DNA of 64,000 bases, taken from contig NZ_CP081155.1 in NCBI RefSeq assembly GCF_025141175.1, forward strand, positions 1,703,001 through 1,767,000. The letters run 5' to 3'. This DNA comes from Jannaschia sp. M317 (lineage in GTDB: Bacteria > Pseudomonadota > Alphaproteobacteria > Rhodobacterales > Rhodobacteraceae). The notes below the pieces were generated by a model. It saw only the letters and a program-made list of their open reading frames with translations. It did not search any database and had not been told where the DNA came from. Of this stretch, positions 50,538 through 59,451 are shown one piece after another (within the stretch, counting starts at the first letter, position 1; every line of letters begins with the position of its first letter). The position numbers were made by a program, and so were the translations under genes.

Positions 50538-51335
50538 ATGCCAGCTTTTGTGATACCGGACAGTCGACGTGTCATGTCCTGGACGGAGCTGCCGGGGCCG
50601 GGCGTTCCGATCCTGGCCTTGCCCGGGATTGCCATGCCGGGCGCGCCGGGCCTGGTCCCGGTCTTTGCACAGGCCCCCCTGCGGGGGCACGCCGCAATCC
50701 TGCCGGACCTGCCCGGCACCGGCGGGAGCGAGGCTTTGGCCTCTCACGACATGCCCGCGCTGGCCCGCGCCATCGCCGCGCTGCTGGATCATCTGGGGGT
50801 CGGGGCGGTTCCGGTTTTCGGCCATTCCCTGGGCGGGACCGTCGCGATCGAGTTGGCGCGGCTGCGGCCTGACCTCGTGTCCCGGCTGATCGTGGCCGAG
50901 GGGAACCTGACGCCCGGAGGTGGGGCCGCCACCCGTGCGATTGCGGGTGTCCCGCTGGCGGATTTCCTGGCGACGGGTTTCGAGGCGGCCCAGGCCAAGC
51001 GCCGCGCGGCAGCCGAGGCGGGCGATGCCACGGCTGCCTACCTGTTCGCAGGTCGGGCGCAGAGCGATCCTCGGGCGCTGCACGAAACCGCCAGCGCCCT
51101 GGTCGACCTGGACCCGACAACCGAGGTGGATTTTCTGTCGATGACCCTTGCGCGGACGTTTCTTTATGGCGCGCGCAGCTTGCCCGGAAACGCACGTCAG
51201 GCGGGGCCCGATACGCCGGATCCTGCGCGCCTGGCCGCCCATGGCATAGTGACCGACATCGTGGCCGGGGCCGGGCACCTGATGCCCTTCGACGCCCCTG
51301 CGGACACTGCCCGCGCCGTCGCCGCCCACCTTTAA
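50538..51335 (+). CDS. Alpha/beta-hydrolase
   Basis: The 265-residue protein has the alpha/beta-hydrolase pattern: [12 protein letters not shown] near strand 4, the nucleophile elbow GHSLGG (Ser97) and a late [13 protein letters not shown] with the catalytic His. It is an esterase or related hydrolase of unknown substrate. It is divergent from cobT and converges with the small secreted-protein gene, the two stop codons overlapping (TTAA at 51332-51335). Confidence 0.88.
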   Translation: MPAFVIPDSRRVMSWTELPGPGVPILALPGIAMPGAPGLVPVFAQAPLRGHAAILPDLPGTGGSEALASHDMPALARAIAALLDHLGVGAVPVFGHSLGGTVAIELARLRPDLVSRLIVAEGNLTPGGGAATRAIAGVPLADFLATGFEAAQAKRRAAAEAGDATAAYLFAGRAQSDPRALHETASALVDLDPTTEVDFLSMTLARTFLYGARSLPGNARQAGPDTPDPARLAAHGIVTDIVAGAGHLMPFDAPADTARAVAAHL

Positions 51336-51727
51336 GAGCGTAGAAGCCTGTCTGTGCAGCCCCGTATCAGGTGATCCGCGCGTCTTTGTGCCTGGACTGC
51401 CCGGTCAGGGTCGGTTCCGAAAGCCGCCGTCGTCAGCAGGGCCCAGTGAACCCGTTTTGCCGATACGCGTAGCGACAGCGCCTCGCGCCCGCCGTCCGGC
51501 GGGGTCACGGCGTCCAGGATCAAGACCATTTCCTCGCGCAGCTCGGCCGTTTGCGCGGCCTCGGGTGCGCCGATGAGCCACTGAAACTCCATCAAGGCAG
51601 AGAGGCGGCCCGTGCATCCGGCAAAGAAGGGCAGGGGTGGGCCGAACAATCCGTCGCGCGCCTCCGCCTGCCCAACTGGGATCAGGGTGAAGCACAAAAC
51701 AAGAAGACCAATACATATCGTGCCCAT
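51332..51727 (-). CDS. Small secreted protein of unknown function
   Basis: The 131-residue protein starts at the ATG at 51727 with a Sec signal peptide (MGTICIGLLVLCFTLIPVGQAEA, cleavage near 23). The mature part has two cysteines (FFAGCTGRL and IRGCTDR, near each end) that could form a disulfide. It contains helical stretches (SALMEFQWLIGAPEAAQTAELREEMVLILDA). I recognise no family. It lies between cobS and the hydrolase gene. The DNA upstream (51728-51800) is unusually AT-rich for the window, which fits a promoter. Confidence 0.75.
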   Translation of the reverse strand: MGTICIGLLVLCFTLIPVGQAEARDGLFGPPLPFFAGCTGRLSALMEFQWLIGAPEAAQTAELREEMVLILDAVTPPDGGREALSLRVSAKRVHWALLTTAAFGTDPDRAVQAQRRADHLIRGCTDRLLRS

Positions 51728-51884
51728 GAAGTAATCAATAAGGCAAAAATAACGCACGCCAAGTGTGCAGTTTATAAACTTGTCTCGGCGTGCCCGGCCC
51801 GCATCACAAAAGAAACCCCCACGCGCCGAGGGCACGCGGGGGGGGTAGGGCCATCAGGCCGGTGTTGATCTGTGACTTAAAGCC

Positions 51885-52871
51885 CTAGCCGAGCGCCATG
51901 CTCACGGCGCTTTCGGGTAGTTCTTCGTCAAAGCAGCGCTGGTAGAATTCGGCCACCGTCTGCCGCTCCAACTCGTCGCATTTGTTCAGGAACGACAGGC
52001 GGAATGCATAGCCGACATCGCGGAAGATCTCTGCGTTCTGGGCCCAGGCGATGACCGTCCGGGGCGACATCACCGTCGACAGGTCGCCGTTCATGAACGC
52101 CGTCCGCGTCAGGTCGGCAACGGTCACCATCCGGCTGATCGTCTGGCGACCCTTTTCGGTGTTGTAATGCGGCTGCTTGGAAATGACGATATTCGTCTCG
52201 GCGTCATGGCTGAGATAGTTCAGCGTGGCGACCAGCGACCAACGGTCCATCTGGGCCTGGTTGATTTGCTGGGTGCCGTGATAAAGGCCCGTGGTGTCGC
52301 CCAGGCCGACGGTGTTGGCCGTGGCGAACAGGCGGAACGACGGGTGCGGCGTGATGATCGTGTTCTGATCCATCAGCGTCAGCTTGCCGTCATGTTCCAG
52401 AACCCGCTGGATGACGAACATCACGTCGGCACGGCCCGCGTCGTATTCGTCGAACACGATGGCGACGGGGTTGCGCAGGGCCCAGGGCAGGATGCCTTCG
52501 TGAAATTCGGTGACCTGGACGCCGTCCTTCAAACGGATCGCGTCCTTGCCGATCAGGTCGATGCGGCTGATATGGCTGTCGAGGTTGACGCGCACGGCGG
52601 GCCAGTTGAGGCGCGCGGCCACCTGCTCGATGTGGGTCGACTTGCCGGTGCCGTGGTAGCCCTGGATCATCACGCGACGGTTCCAGCCAAAGCCCGCCAG
52701 GATCGCCAGCGTGGTATCGGGGTCGAACTTGTAGGTGCTGTCGATCTCGGGCACGCGGTCGGTCGGTTCGGCGAAACCCTTGACCTTCATGTCGCTGTCG
52801 ATGCCGAACACCTCGCGGACGGACATTTCCGTCTGCGGTTTGGCGTCGATATCCATGTTGCCATCAGCCAT
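51885..52871 (-). CDS. cobS: Cobaltochelatase subunit CobS
   Basis: CobS is the AAA+ ATPase of the CobNST cobalt chelatase. From the ATG at 52871 it has 328 residues. Walker A is GYHGTGKST (71-79), Walker B lies in [20 protein letters not shown], and sensor 1 is [33 protein letters not shown] in context. It partners with CobT (48601-50472). In related genomes a DnaJ-domain gene lies just upstream of cobS. Here about 4.6 kb of sigma-factor and other genes separate them. Confidence 0.95.
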   Translation of the reverse strand: MADGNMDIDAKPQTEMSVREVFGIDSDMKVKGFAEPTDRVPEIDSTYKFDPDTTLAILAGFGWNRRVMIQGYHGTGKSTHIEQVAARLNWPAVRVNLDSHISRIDLIGKDAIRLKDGVQVTEFHEGILPWALRNPVAIVFDEYDAGRADVMFVIQRVLEHDGKLTLMDQNTIITPHPSFRLFATANTVGLGDTTGLYHGTQQINQAQMDRWSLVATLNYLSHDAETNIVISKQPHYNTEKGRQTISRMVTVADLTRTAFMNGDLSTVMSPRTVIAWAQNAEIFRDVGYAFRLSFLNKCDELERQTVAEFYQRCFDEELPESAVSMALG

Positions 52872-52987
52872 CGGGGTCTCCTTCGTGTCCGCCCGTTCGA
52901 TTGCCCGATATCCCTCCGGGTCGCAAGGGGGGCTTTGGGCTGGTCGCAAGGCCGATTGGCCCTATAGCTATGGCAGGGGGGCATCGT

Positions 52988-53533
52988 ATGGATGATCGCG
53001 TGCAACGGATAGAGGGTTGGCTGGCCGGTGCCGCCACTGGCGACCGGGCCGCGTTCCGCAATCTTTATGACGCCACATCCGCGAAACTTTTCGGGATGTG
53101 CTTGCGTGTCTTGGGCGACAGGGTCGAGGCAGAGGACGCGCTGCAGGAGGTATTCGTGAAGATCTGGGACAACGCTCACCGTTATCGCGCGAACGGTCTC
53201 AGCCCGATCACCTGGATGGCGGCGGTGACGCGAAACCATTGCATCGACCGCCTGCGCCGTCGTCGTGCCGGGCGTGCGGAAATGCCCCAGGACGACATCC
53301 TGGCCGACCTCAGCCCCGGCCCCGAAGCCCTGAGCGTCGCCCAGAGCGAGGCGCGTGCCATCGTCGCCTGTCTGGGCGAATTGGCACCCGACCGCGCCGA
53401 GGCTGTCCGCCGCGCCTATCTGGACGGTGAGACCTACGCCGAGCTTGCGGCCCGGTTCGAGGTGCCCCTGAACACCATGCGCACCTGGCTGCGCCGCAGT
53501 CTGCAGGCCCTGCGCGCCTGTCTGAGCGCATGA
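52988..53533 (+). CDS. ECF sigma factor
   Basis: The 181-residue ECF sigma factor has region 2 (LYDATSAKLFGMCLRVLGDRVEAEDALQEVFVKIW, about residues 25-59) and region 4 (LDGETYAELAARFEVPLNTMRTWLRRSLQAL, near the C-terminus), without extra domains. It is immediately followed (ATGA overlap) by its likely anti-sigma factor, an RskA-type membrane protein. This is the SigK/RskA-like pairing. The target regulon cannot be told. Start at the ATG at 52988. Confidence 0.92.
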   Translation: MDDRVQRIEGWLAGAATGDRAAFRNLYDATSAKLFGMCLRVLGDRVEAEDALQEVFVKIWDNAHRYRANGLSPITWMAAVTRNHCIDRLRRRRAGRAEMPQDDILADLSPGPEALSVAQSEARAIVACLGELAPDRAEAVRRAYLDGETYAELAARFEVPLNTMRTWLRRSLQALRACLSA

Positions 53534-54189
53534 CCGGTTCTGCGGACATCCCCGATGACGACGCCGTCCTGATCGGCGAATACGTGCTGGGCCTGCTCCC
53601 GGAGGCGCAGGAACAGACCCTGGCCCGCCGGTTGGAAAGAGAGTCGGAATTGCAGCTGCTGCATGCGGTTTGGCAAGAAGATCTGCAAAGACTGGCCGCC
53701 GGGCGCGACGTGCCACCGCCCGTCCACCTGCGCCCCCGGATCGAAGCACGGCTTTTCCCCGAGCGCGCGCCCGCCCGTCGCGGCTGGTTGGGCTGGGCTG
53801 CCTTGCTTGGGGTGCCGATTGCGGCCTTTGCGGTGTCGTTCGTGATGCTGCAACCGACCGTCGTGCCCTTTGCCCCGACCCAGGGCGCGGAAATCGCGAG
53901 CGCCGAGGGCCTGGTCCTGCGGGCCCGCGCCGACGCCGACCAGATCGTCGTGACCCGCGCGGCGGGCACCGCACCGCCAGGCCGCGTGTTGGAATTGTGG
54001 GTGATCGCAGGCACCGCGGCCCCCGTGTCGCTGGGCCTGCTGCCTGCCGAGGGTGACTTGCGCCTGCCTCGTCCGTCCGTTCTGGTTGCGGGCGTGGTGC
54101 TTGCCGTCTCGTCCGAACCGCCGGGCGGATCCCCCACCGGGCAACCGACCGGTCCGGTTCTGGGAACCGCCCCGCTGGCGGACCTGTAA
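53530..54189 (+). CDS. RskA-type anti-sigma factor
   Basis: The 219-residue protein has a short N-terminal cytoplasmic sigma-binding part (IGEYVLGLLPEAQEQTLARRLERE), one membrane helix at about 86-107 (WLGWAALLGVPIAAFAVSFVML), and a periplasmic RskA-C-like domain (VLELWVIAGTAAPVSLGLLPAEG...PGGSPTGQPTGPVLG). It should hold the upstream ECF factor inactive until a periplasmic signal triggers proteolysis. The start overlaps the sigma gene stop. Confidence 0.9.
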   Translation: MTGSADIPDDDAVLIGEYVLGLLPEAQEQTLARRLERESELQLLHAVWQEDLQRLAAGRDVPPPVHLRPRIEARLFPERAPARRGWLGWAALLGVPIAAFAVSFVMLQPTVVPFAPTQGAEIASAEGLVLRARADADQIVVTRAAGTAPPGRVLELWVIAGTAAPVSLGLLPAEGDLRLPRPSVLVAGVVLAVSSEPPGGSPTGQPTGPVLGTAPLADL

Positions 54190-54265
54190 CAGGGCAGGGA
54201 TGCATAGCGGTTGAGACCCTTTGCCGCCCGTCGTTCGGACCGGGGCGAATGGCCGCTTCGATGAC

Positions 54266-55135
54266 CTAATGTGCGACCACGCCAAGCTTGTCGGGATTTC
54301 GCATGATATAAATCCACGCGATCTTGCCGGTCTGATCCGGGGCAAGCGTGGTGACCGACTCAATCTGGCCGTAGGAATAGCGCAGCAGAGCCGGGTTGGA
54401 ATTCACGACCGACATCTGGTTCGTCCAGCCCTGTTCCTCTTTCGCTCTCTCATACAGCGCGCGGAACACCTGCATGATCTCGGCCCCGCCAGACAAAGGC
54501 CGCCGCGCCGCGCGTTTCTTGGCACCACCATCTGAAATCGCAACGGAATCGGGTGCCAGCAGCGACAAGGCCGCGTCGAAATTTTCCGCCATGATGGCCA
54601 TGAAGAAACGCTGGCTCAGTTCGGCGATCTCTTCGGGCGTGGCATCAAAGCGGGGACCGGTGTCTTGCAGCTTCTTTTGTGATCGGCTGACAAGTTGGCG
54701 GCAGGCCGCCTGCGTTGTGCCCAGAGTGTCCGCGAGCTCTGCGTAGCTGGCATCGAACGCTTCCCTGAGAATAAAGGCCGCGCGTTCCTTTTCGGTCAGC
54801 CGTTCCAAGGCCCAAAGCAGCGCCAGTTCGCAGTCCTGGGCCAATTCGAAGGGATGGTCAGACGCTTGGGGGTCTTGATGAACAAGGGGTTCGGGCAGCC
54901 AGGGGCCGACATAGATTTCGCGTTGGCGACGGGCGGAACGAAGGGTGTCGATTGCAATGTTCGTGGCGACCTTGCGCAACCAGGCCGCAGGATTGTCGAT
55001 CTTGTCGATGTCGGCGGCCGCCCACTTCAACCAGGTATCCTGCACGGCATCTTCCGCCCCGGCACGTTCCCCCAACATGCGGTAGCACAGCGACATCAGC
55101 TTCGACCGTTCGGCTTCGAATATGTTCTCAAGCAT
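54266..55135 (-). CDS. ECF41-group sigma factor with fused SnoaL-like C-terminal domain
   Basis: The 289-residue protein has ECF regions 2 and 4 (CYRMLGERAGAEDAVQDTWLKW, DASYAELADTLGTTQAACRQLVSRSQKKL) followed by a ~120-residue SnoaL/NTF2-like extension. ECF41 hallmarks are present: a DGG-K linker motif (ISDGGAKKR) and NPDKL near the C-terminus (280-284). In this group the extension replaces an anti-sigma factor. It is the third gene of an operon whose second gene encodes an AhpD/carboxymuconolactone-decarboxylase-like protein, the known partner class. Start at the ATG at 55135. Confidence 0.9.
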   Translation of the reverse strand: MLENIFEAERSKLMSLCYRMLGERAGAEDAVQDTWLKWAAADIDKIDNPAAWLRKVATNIAIDTLRSARRQREIYVGPWLPEPLVHQDPQASDHPFELAQDCELALLWALERLTEKERAAFILREAFDASYAELADTLGTTQAACRQLVSRSQKKLQDTGPRFDATPEEIAELSQRFFMAIMAENFDAALSLLAPDSVAISDGGAKKRAARRPLSGGAEIMQVFRALYERAKEEQGWTNQMSVVNSNPALLRYSYGQIESVTTLAPDQTGKIAWIYIMRNPDKLGVVAH

Positions 55136-55679
55136 CTTTATGGGTCCGGTCGGCCTGTATCTTTTCATGTCCGACCTGAACGATGCTGCACGCCTGGCCA
55201 AAACCCAATCCACGTTTCAGGACCGGATATATCCGGCCACTGGATGCGGCAATAGACGCCGTCGTGACCGCGACGGGACCGAAACGGGTCTCAATTTCTG
55301 CCCTGAGGTTTTCGAGATCGGGGGAATCGTCGATCGCGGCTTGGGCAAACCGAAAACCAAGCCCGACATCGCCCGCAGCGGCGGCATCGCCCTGCAGACA
55401 AAGCGCAAGCTGATCTGGGGAAACCTGCACCTCCAGCGCCATATCGATGACAAGCTGCACGCATGGCCCGCAATCGCCGTCCAGTGTCGACCCCAGCATC
55501 GCACCCGCCCAGACATCCCGCACCTCTTTCGGCCCCCGGAACTGACTGTAGAGGGGCAACAAGGACAGCCGCACTCCGGCCGCAGAAGACGTCTGGACGA
55601 CGTGGGACATGTAACTGGCGTCATATCCGTAACGCTTTGCGAACTTTCGAATACCCATGTTCAGAAGATAACGGATCAT
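55128..55679 (-). CDS. Carboxymuconolactone decarboxylase/AhpD-like protein (ECF41 partner)
   Basis: The 183-residue protein has the helical AhpD-like core with Cys70-x2-Cys73 (DGDCGPCVQLVIDMA), as in redox-active carboxymuconolactone decarboxylase-like proteins. ECF41 sigma factors are typically encoded with COE proteins (carboxymuconolactone decarboxylases, oxidoreductases or epimerases), so the location fits. It overlaps the sigma gene by 8 bp and the upstream membrane-protein gene by ATGA. Confidence 0.82.
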   Translation of the reverse strand: MIRYLLNMGIRKFAKRYGYDASYMSHVVQTSSAAGVRLSLLPLYSQFRGPKEVRDVWAGAMLGSTLDGDCGPCVQLVIDMALEVQVSPDQLALCLQGDAAAAGDVGLGFRFAQAAIDDSPDLENLRAEIETRFGPVAVTTASIAASSGRIYPVLKRGLGFGQACSIVQVGHEKIQADRTHKDA

Positions 55680-56062
55680 GACGGGCTCTTTTCAGATTGA
55701 GTATTGATCGCTGCGAAAAACGCGAGGAAGGCGGGCGTCTGAATGCCCAGCAGGTTTGTCAGCGCGATGATGTCGAAGGGGGCGCCGCGGTGGATCCAGA
55801 TCCAGATGTGAAACAACGCATGCAGGACAAGCCATGTTGCCCCGCAGAGCCCGGCGGACCTATCGTTCCTCAGGCCAGCCCAGAGCAATGCTGCACCGCT
55901 CGTCAGGTAGGCAAGCGCGACATCCTTCGCAAAATGAGAGTTGAGCGGGCCAGTCAACGCAACACCCGGTACGCTGTCATACCAGTGTTGCGTGGCAGCC
56001 CCGATATGAACCCCTGTCGCGAGGGACAGCACACCAACGCCGATCAAGATTTGCCTTTGCAT
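55676..56062 (-). CDS. Four-helix membrane protein, first gene of the ECF41 operon
   Basis: The 128-residue protein has about four hydrophobic helices (ILIGVGVLSLATGVHIGAATQ, VALAYLTSGAALLWAGL, CGATWLVLHALFHIWIWIH, NLLGIQTPAFLAFFAAI). A His/Trp-rich segment (HALFHIWIWIHRG) could bind a metal or haem, which is speculation. I recognise no named family beyond general similarity to small integral membrane proteins of DoxX/DUF4345 size. It is the first gene behind the ECF41 promoter. Confidence 0.75.
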   Translation of the reverse strand: MQRQILIGVGVLSLATGVHIGAATQHWYDSVPGVALTGPLNSHFAKDVALAYLTSGAALLWAGLRNDRSAGLCGATWLVLHALFHIWIWIHRGAPFDIIALTNLLGIQTPAFLAFFAAINTQSEKSPS

Positions 56063-56093
56063 TACGTCTCCAAAAGTTCGGTTTCACAGACAT

Positions 56094-56120
56094 GACGGTC
56101 CGGCCCGGCGTTTTGTGACG
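56094..56120 (-). promoter_or_regulatory. ECF41-type promoter
   Basis: On the minus strand CGTCACA (56120-56114), a 16-bp spacer and CGTC (56097-56094) lie 31 bp upstream of the first gene of the ECF41 operon. The published ECF41 consensus, as I recall it, is TGTCACA-N16-CGTC, so ten of eleven bases and the spacer agree. This implies autoregulation. Confidence 0.75.
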
Positions 56121-56309
56121 TCGGTTCGACATTTTGATTGCAAACGGTGACGCATCACCGGGCAGGCCGCCCTGCGTCCCCCGCATCGAGCGGAACCTTG
56201 CCCATGACCCGAGGTTTTCGGGGCGTCCGACCTGCCAGAAACGCACGGGGCCGTGCCAGCCGTCGATTGGACCGTTTGAGACCCTGCGCAGACCGGCTAG
56301 GCTGCTGGC

Positions 56310-57503
56310 ATGAAACGGATCGTGATCCTTTGTGACGGCACCTGGAACCATGCCGACGCGCCGCATCCGACCAATGTGGTGCAGGTGGGGCAGGCGCTGG
56401 CCGCGCGCGGGGCTGACGGGTGGCCTCAGGTTCCCGTCTACGTCGAAGGCGTGGGCACCGGGCGGCGTGGCGTGACACCCGCGACGCGCGCGCTGGATCG
56501 GGCGCTGGGCGGGGCCATGGGGCTGGGTCTGATGGACAACGTGGTCGAGGCCTATCGCCACCTCGTGTTTCTGTATGAGCCGGGGGATGAAATCCATGTG
56601 TTCGGGTTTTCGCGCGGGGCATTCACGGCGCGGTCGCTGGTCGGGTTCATCAGGTTCACCGGTCTTTTGATCCGCGCCGATCTGCATCGCCTGCCCGAAG
56701 CTGTCGCCCGCTACGCGGAGCGCCGGATCGAAAGCGGCGCGCGCAGGCAGGCGCGCAACGCCGAATGGCGCGCGCGATTTGCGCCATGGTTCCTTGTGGA
56801 TGAGGCGGACCGGGCGACCTATGCGGAGTTCGGGGCCAATCAGGCCGTGCCCCTCGACATCGCCTATCTGGGCGTCTGGGACACCGTTGGCGCGCTGGGC
56901 GTGCCGGGGCATTTCACCGCCGCGCCGCTGCTGAACCGCAAGTACACGTTCCACGATACCGACCTGTCCGCCATGGTCCGTGCAGCCCGCCACGCGGTTG
57001 CGTTGGACGAACGGCGCAAGGCGTTTCGCCCCACGCTCTGGACCAATCTCGACGGGTTGAACCCGCAGGGGGCCGCGCCCCGGTATCTGCAACAGCATTT
57101 CGCCGGGGATCACGGCTCCGTCGGGGGTGGCGGCGATATTCGCGACCTCAGCGCGCTTGCGCTGGCCTGGGTGCTGGAGGGCGCGCAGGCGGCGGACCTG
57201 GACTTTGACGACACCGTGCTGGCGCGGATCCGGCGCGAGGGAAATCCGATGGGGCCGTTGATGAACAATACCGTGCCCAAGGGCGGGGCCTTTGCCGCGC
57301 TGATGCGCCGGTTCGGGGCCGCGCGGGATGCGGTGGCGCGGTTTGCGGACGTAAGCGAACCTGTCCGCGACCGCTGGACCTTCGAGACGAAGACACAGGA
57401 CCGGCAACCCTATCGCCCAGAGGCGCTGGCCGCCTTGGGAGCGGAGTTCGAGGCCTGGGCAAAGGGGCGGCCCAAAGACCGCCCCGATGAGACATCTATT
57501 TGA
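56310..57503 (+). CDS. DUF2235 domain protein (phospholipase-like alpha/beta-hydrolase)
   Basis: The 397-residue protein opens MKRIVILCDGTWNHAD and contains the nucleophile elbow GFSRGA (99-104, Ser101), TARSLVGFIRFTGLL, and DIAYLGVWDTVGALG, the DUF2235 motifs. Some members are type VI secretion lipase effectors. No secretion genes are near, and the protein has no signal. A lipase or esterase activity is likely, the role unknown. Its 3' end overlaps the convergent DnaJ-domain gene by 8 bp. Confidence 0.88.
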   Translation: MKRIVILCDGTWNHADAPHPTNVVQVGQALAARGADGWPQVPVYVEGVGTGRRGVTPATRALDRALGGAMGLGLMDNVVEAYRHLVFLYEPGDEIHVFGFSRGAFTARSLVGFIRFTGLLIRADLHRLPEAVARYAERRIESGARRQARNAEWRARFAPWFLVDEADRATYAEFGANQAVPLDIAYLGVWDTVGALGVPGHFTAAPLLNRKYTFHDTDLSAMVRAARHAVALDERRKAFRPTLWTNLDGLNPQGAAPRYLQQHFAGDHGSVGGGGDIRDLSALALAWVLEGAQAADLDFDDTVLARIRREGNPMGPLMNNTVPKGGAFAALMRRFGAARDAVARFADVSEPVRDRWTFETKTQDRQPYRPEALAALGAEFEAWAKGRPKDRPDETSI

Positions 57504-58107
57504 AGTTGCGGCTGTCCTTCAGCTGATCCCAGGCCCAGACGACTTCGCCCAGCTGTTCTTCCTGGCTGCGGTCACCACCGTTCATGTCGGGGTGCAGCAC
57601 CTTGATCAGCGATTTGTAGGCCTTGCGGATTTCGGCCTTTGACCAATCGTCCTTGGCCTCCAGGATATCGATCGCCTTGCGTTCGGTCGGGGGCAGTTTC
57701 CGGCCCACGACGCCCCGGCCCGGATTGCGGGTGGCGTTGTCACCCAGGACCGCGTGCGGATCTTCTATCCCCAGACGGGCCCAGGCGCGTTCCTCGATGG
57801 TCTTGCGGAACGGCTTGGTCTTTTGTTCGCGGGCTTCCTGCTGTGCGATCTCGGCCTCGGTGGCGCCGTCAAAGAACGACCACTTGGCGTTGTATTCGCG
57901 GACATGGTCCTTGCAGAACCAGTAGTAATCATCTGTCGTGTCACGACTTTTCGGTGCGCGGTACTGTCCCGTCTCGGTGCAGCCGTCATGTTCGCAAACC
58001 CGGGTAGAGGTTTCGAACGCGCCGGACATGCCCCGCTTGCCGCGCGGGTTTTTCTTTTTCGCGCTGGAGACCCGCATGTCGAAATTGAATGGGTCGTTCT
58101 TGGTCAT
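57496..58107 (-). CDS. DnaJ-domain protein
   Basis: The 203-residue protein has an N-terminal variable region with several Cys (CEHDGCTETG, WFCKDHVRE), suggesting a small zinc-binding site, and a C-terminal J domain with HPD at 172-174 (KAEIRKAYKSLIKVLHPDMNGGDRSQEEQ). J proteins stimulate Hsp70 ATPase. In Rhodobacterales this type precedes cobS. Here cobS is 4.6 kb further along. It is divergent from bolA by about 80 bp. Confidence 0.9.
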   Translation of the reverse strand: MTKNDPFNFDMRVSSAKKKNPRGKRGMSGAFETSTRVCEHDGCTETGQYRAPKSRDTTDDYYWFCKDHVREYNAKWSFFDGATEAEIAQQEAREQKTKPFRKTIEERAWARLGIEDPHAVLGDNATRNPGRGVVGRKLPPTERKAIDILEAKDDWSKAEIRKAYKSLIKVLHPDMNGGDRSQEEQLGEVVWAWDQLKDSRNFK

Positions 58108-58188
58108 AGCGCGTGCCCTCTTTCGGTCTGAGGCGGCAGAGTTTAGTCATTGCAGCGGCAGAGGGAAGAGGCGGAGCACGTATTTCTC

Positions 58189-58449
58189 ATGACAATGGAA
58201 CAGACCATCCACGACCGGCTGGAAGCCGCCTTTGATCCGGCGCATCTGGAGGTCCACAACGAGAGCGGCAAACATGCCGGTCACGCAGGTGATGACGGCA
58301 CCGGCGAGAGCCATTGGCACGTCGTGATCTGGTCCAAGGCCTTTGATGGCCAAAGCCGAATCGCGCGGCATCGGATGGTGCATCAGGCGCTGGGCGATGT
58401 GATGGACCGCATTCACGCGCTGTCTCTGGATCTGTCCAACAGCGCCTGA
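58189..58449 (+). CDS. BolA family protein
   Basis: The 86-residue protein (start ATG 58189; ATG 58195 also possible) has the BolA/YrbA fold: IHDRLEAAFDPAHLEVHNESGKHAGH, ESHWHVVIWSKAFDGQSRIARHRMVHQALGDV. Conserved His residues in the loop can ligate a Fe-S cluster with monothiol glutaredoxins. It probably acts in iron homeostasis or regulation. Divergent from the DnaJ gene. Confidence 0.92.
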   Translation: MTMEQTIHDRLEAAFDPAHLEVHNESGKHAGHAGDDGTGESHWHVVIWSKAFDGQSRIARHRMVHQALGDVMDRIHALSLDLSNSA

Positions 58450-58506
58450 ACGGCAGGGGTGACGCGCGGGTGACCGACGGGTGATCCGCGTCGGACGTGG
58501 CGCGGC

Positions 58507-58929
58507 CTATTCGGCAGCGTGTTTCGGACGGGCGCGCGCCGCGAGGATGTCGATGACCTCGGCTTCCTGCATCTCCTGCTCTTCGAAGCCCTGCCATTCG
58601 GGCAGCGGCGCGTTGAGCAGAAGCGGCGGTTTCGGTTTCGCCTCGATCACGGGTTGAACGACCTGCGGCACCGCAGGTGCCAGCGAGCGGCGGAACACCA
58701 GCAGCGCGTGATAGCGGACCTCGGATCCCGTCAGGCCGACGCGTTCCTCGGCGGGCAGGGTATCGGCGCGCACGTATTCCCACCCCTGTTCGCCCATCCG
58801 GTTGAACAGCCGCGACATGGCCAGGGCAAAGCGCGCCTCGCCAGAGCGGACACCGCGCGCCTTCTCGCCCTTGCGGGGGGCGGGCACGACTCGGTACTCG
58901 AACGATTGGTGTGGGGTCACGTCTGCCAT
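58507..58929 (-). CDS. DUF4177-type protein, paralogue 1
   Basis: The 140-residue protein has a DUF4177-like N-terminal domain (SFEYRVVPAPRKGEKARG, LFNRMGEQGWEYVRADTLPAEER, YHALLVFRR) and a Pro-rich tail ending in a short helix (EEQEMQEAEVIDILAARARP). The family has no known function. A close paralogue lies 116 bp upstream at 59045-59350 with the same core. Confidence 0.82.
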   Translation of the reverse strand: MADVTPHQSFEYRVVPAPRKGEKARGVRSGEARFALAMSRLFNRMGEQGWEYVRADTLPAEERVGLTGSEVRYHALLVFRRSLAPAVPQVVQPVIEAKPKPPLLLNAPLPEWQGFEEQEMQEAEVIDILAARARPKHAAE

Positions 58930-59044
58930 ATTAACGCCATATTAACAAATGCTGCCCCAGAGTCGCCAGTCTTGCTGCGGACAGCGTGTTTCCGTTCGGG
59001 CGACGGTGCCGCGATGCGGGCAGGGTGTGCAGGGGGCGATCCGG

Positions 59045-59350
59045 TCAGAGGCCGACCGGCTGGGTCAGTGGCAGGGGCGCGTCATCGGCGGCCGGGATCG
59101 GGCGGCGAAAGACCAGCATCGTCATCGTCTTGGGCGCGGTCCCCGACAGGTCGGCGCTCATGTCGTTGGGCAGGGTGTCGGCGCGGACAAAATCCCAGCC
59201 GTCCAATGCCATGTCGTTGAGTATCTCGGTCAGGGTGTTCGCCATGCGCGCGGCGTCGGTGCGCAGACCGGGCACGCGCTCGCCCTTGGTGGGGGCGGGC
59301 AGGACCTGGAATTCATAGAGATCGGGGAGAGGGGCACGCGCGTGGAACAT
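59045..59350 (-). CDS. DUF4177-type protein, paralogue 2
   Basis: From the ATG at 59350 it has 101 residues. The core (LYEFQVLPAPTKGERVPGL, LNDMALDGWDFVRADTLPND, MTMLVFRRP) aligns throughout with the gene at 58507-58929, including VLPAP.KGE, GW.(F/Y)VRADTLP and LVFRR. The long C-terminal tail of the first gene is missing. An alternative start at 59413 exists. The two are tandem duplicates that have diverged. Confidence 0.8.
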   Translation of the reverse strand: MFHARAPLPDLYEFQVLPAPTKGERVPGLRTDAARMANTLTEILNDMALDGWDFVRADTLPNDMSADLSGTAPKTMTMLVFRRPIPAADDAPLPLTQPVGL

Positions 59351-59451
59351 GCGCGGACCATACCGCAGGAAAGGCGGCAGATTTTGGGCGGTCGAGGGCG
59401 CAGGTCGCGACAATCCGCGTCAATTGCCTGCGACCGCCAGCTGACGTTGCG

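Noticed and set aside
51728-52871. A cobalamin riboswitch near cobS/cobT
   Set aside because: No B12-box-like sequence or suitable leader was found upstream of either gene.
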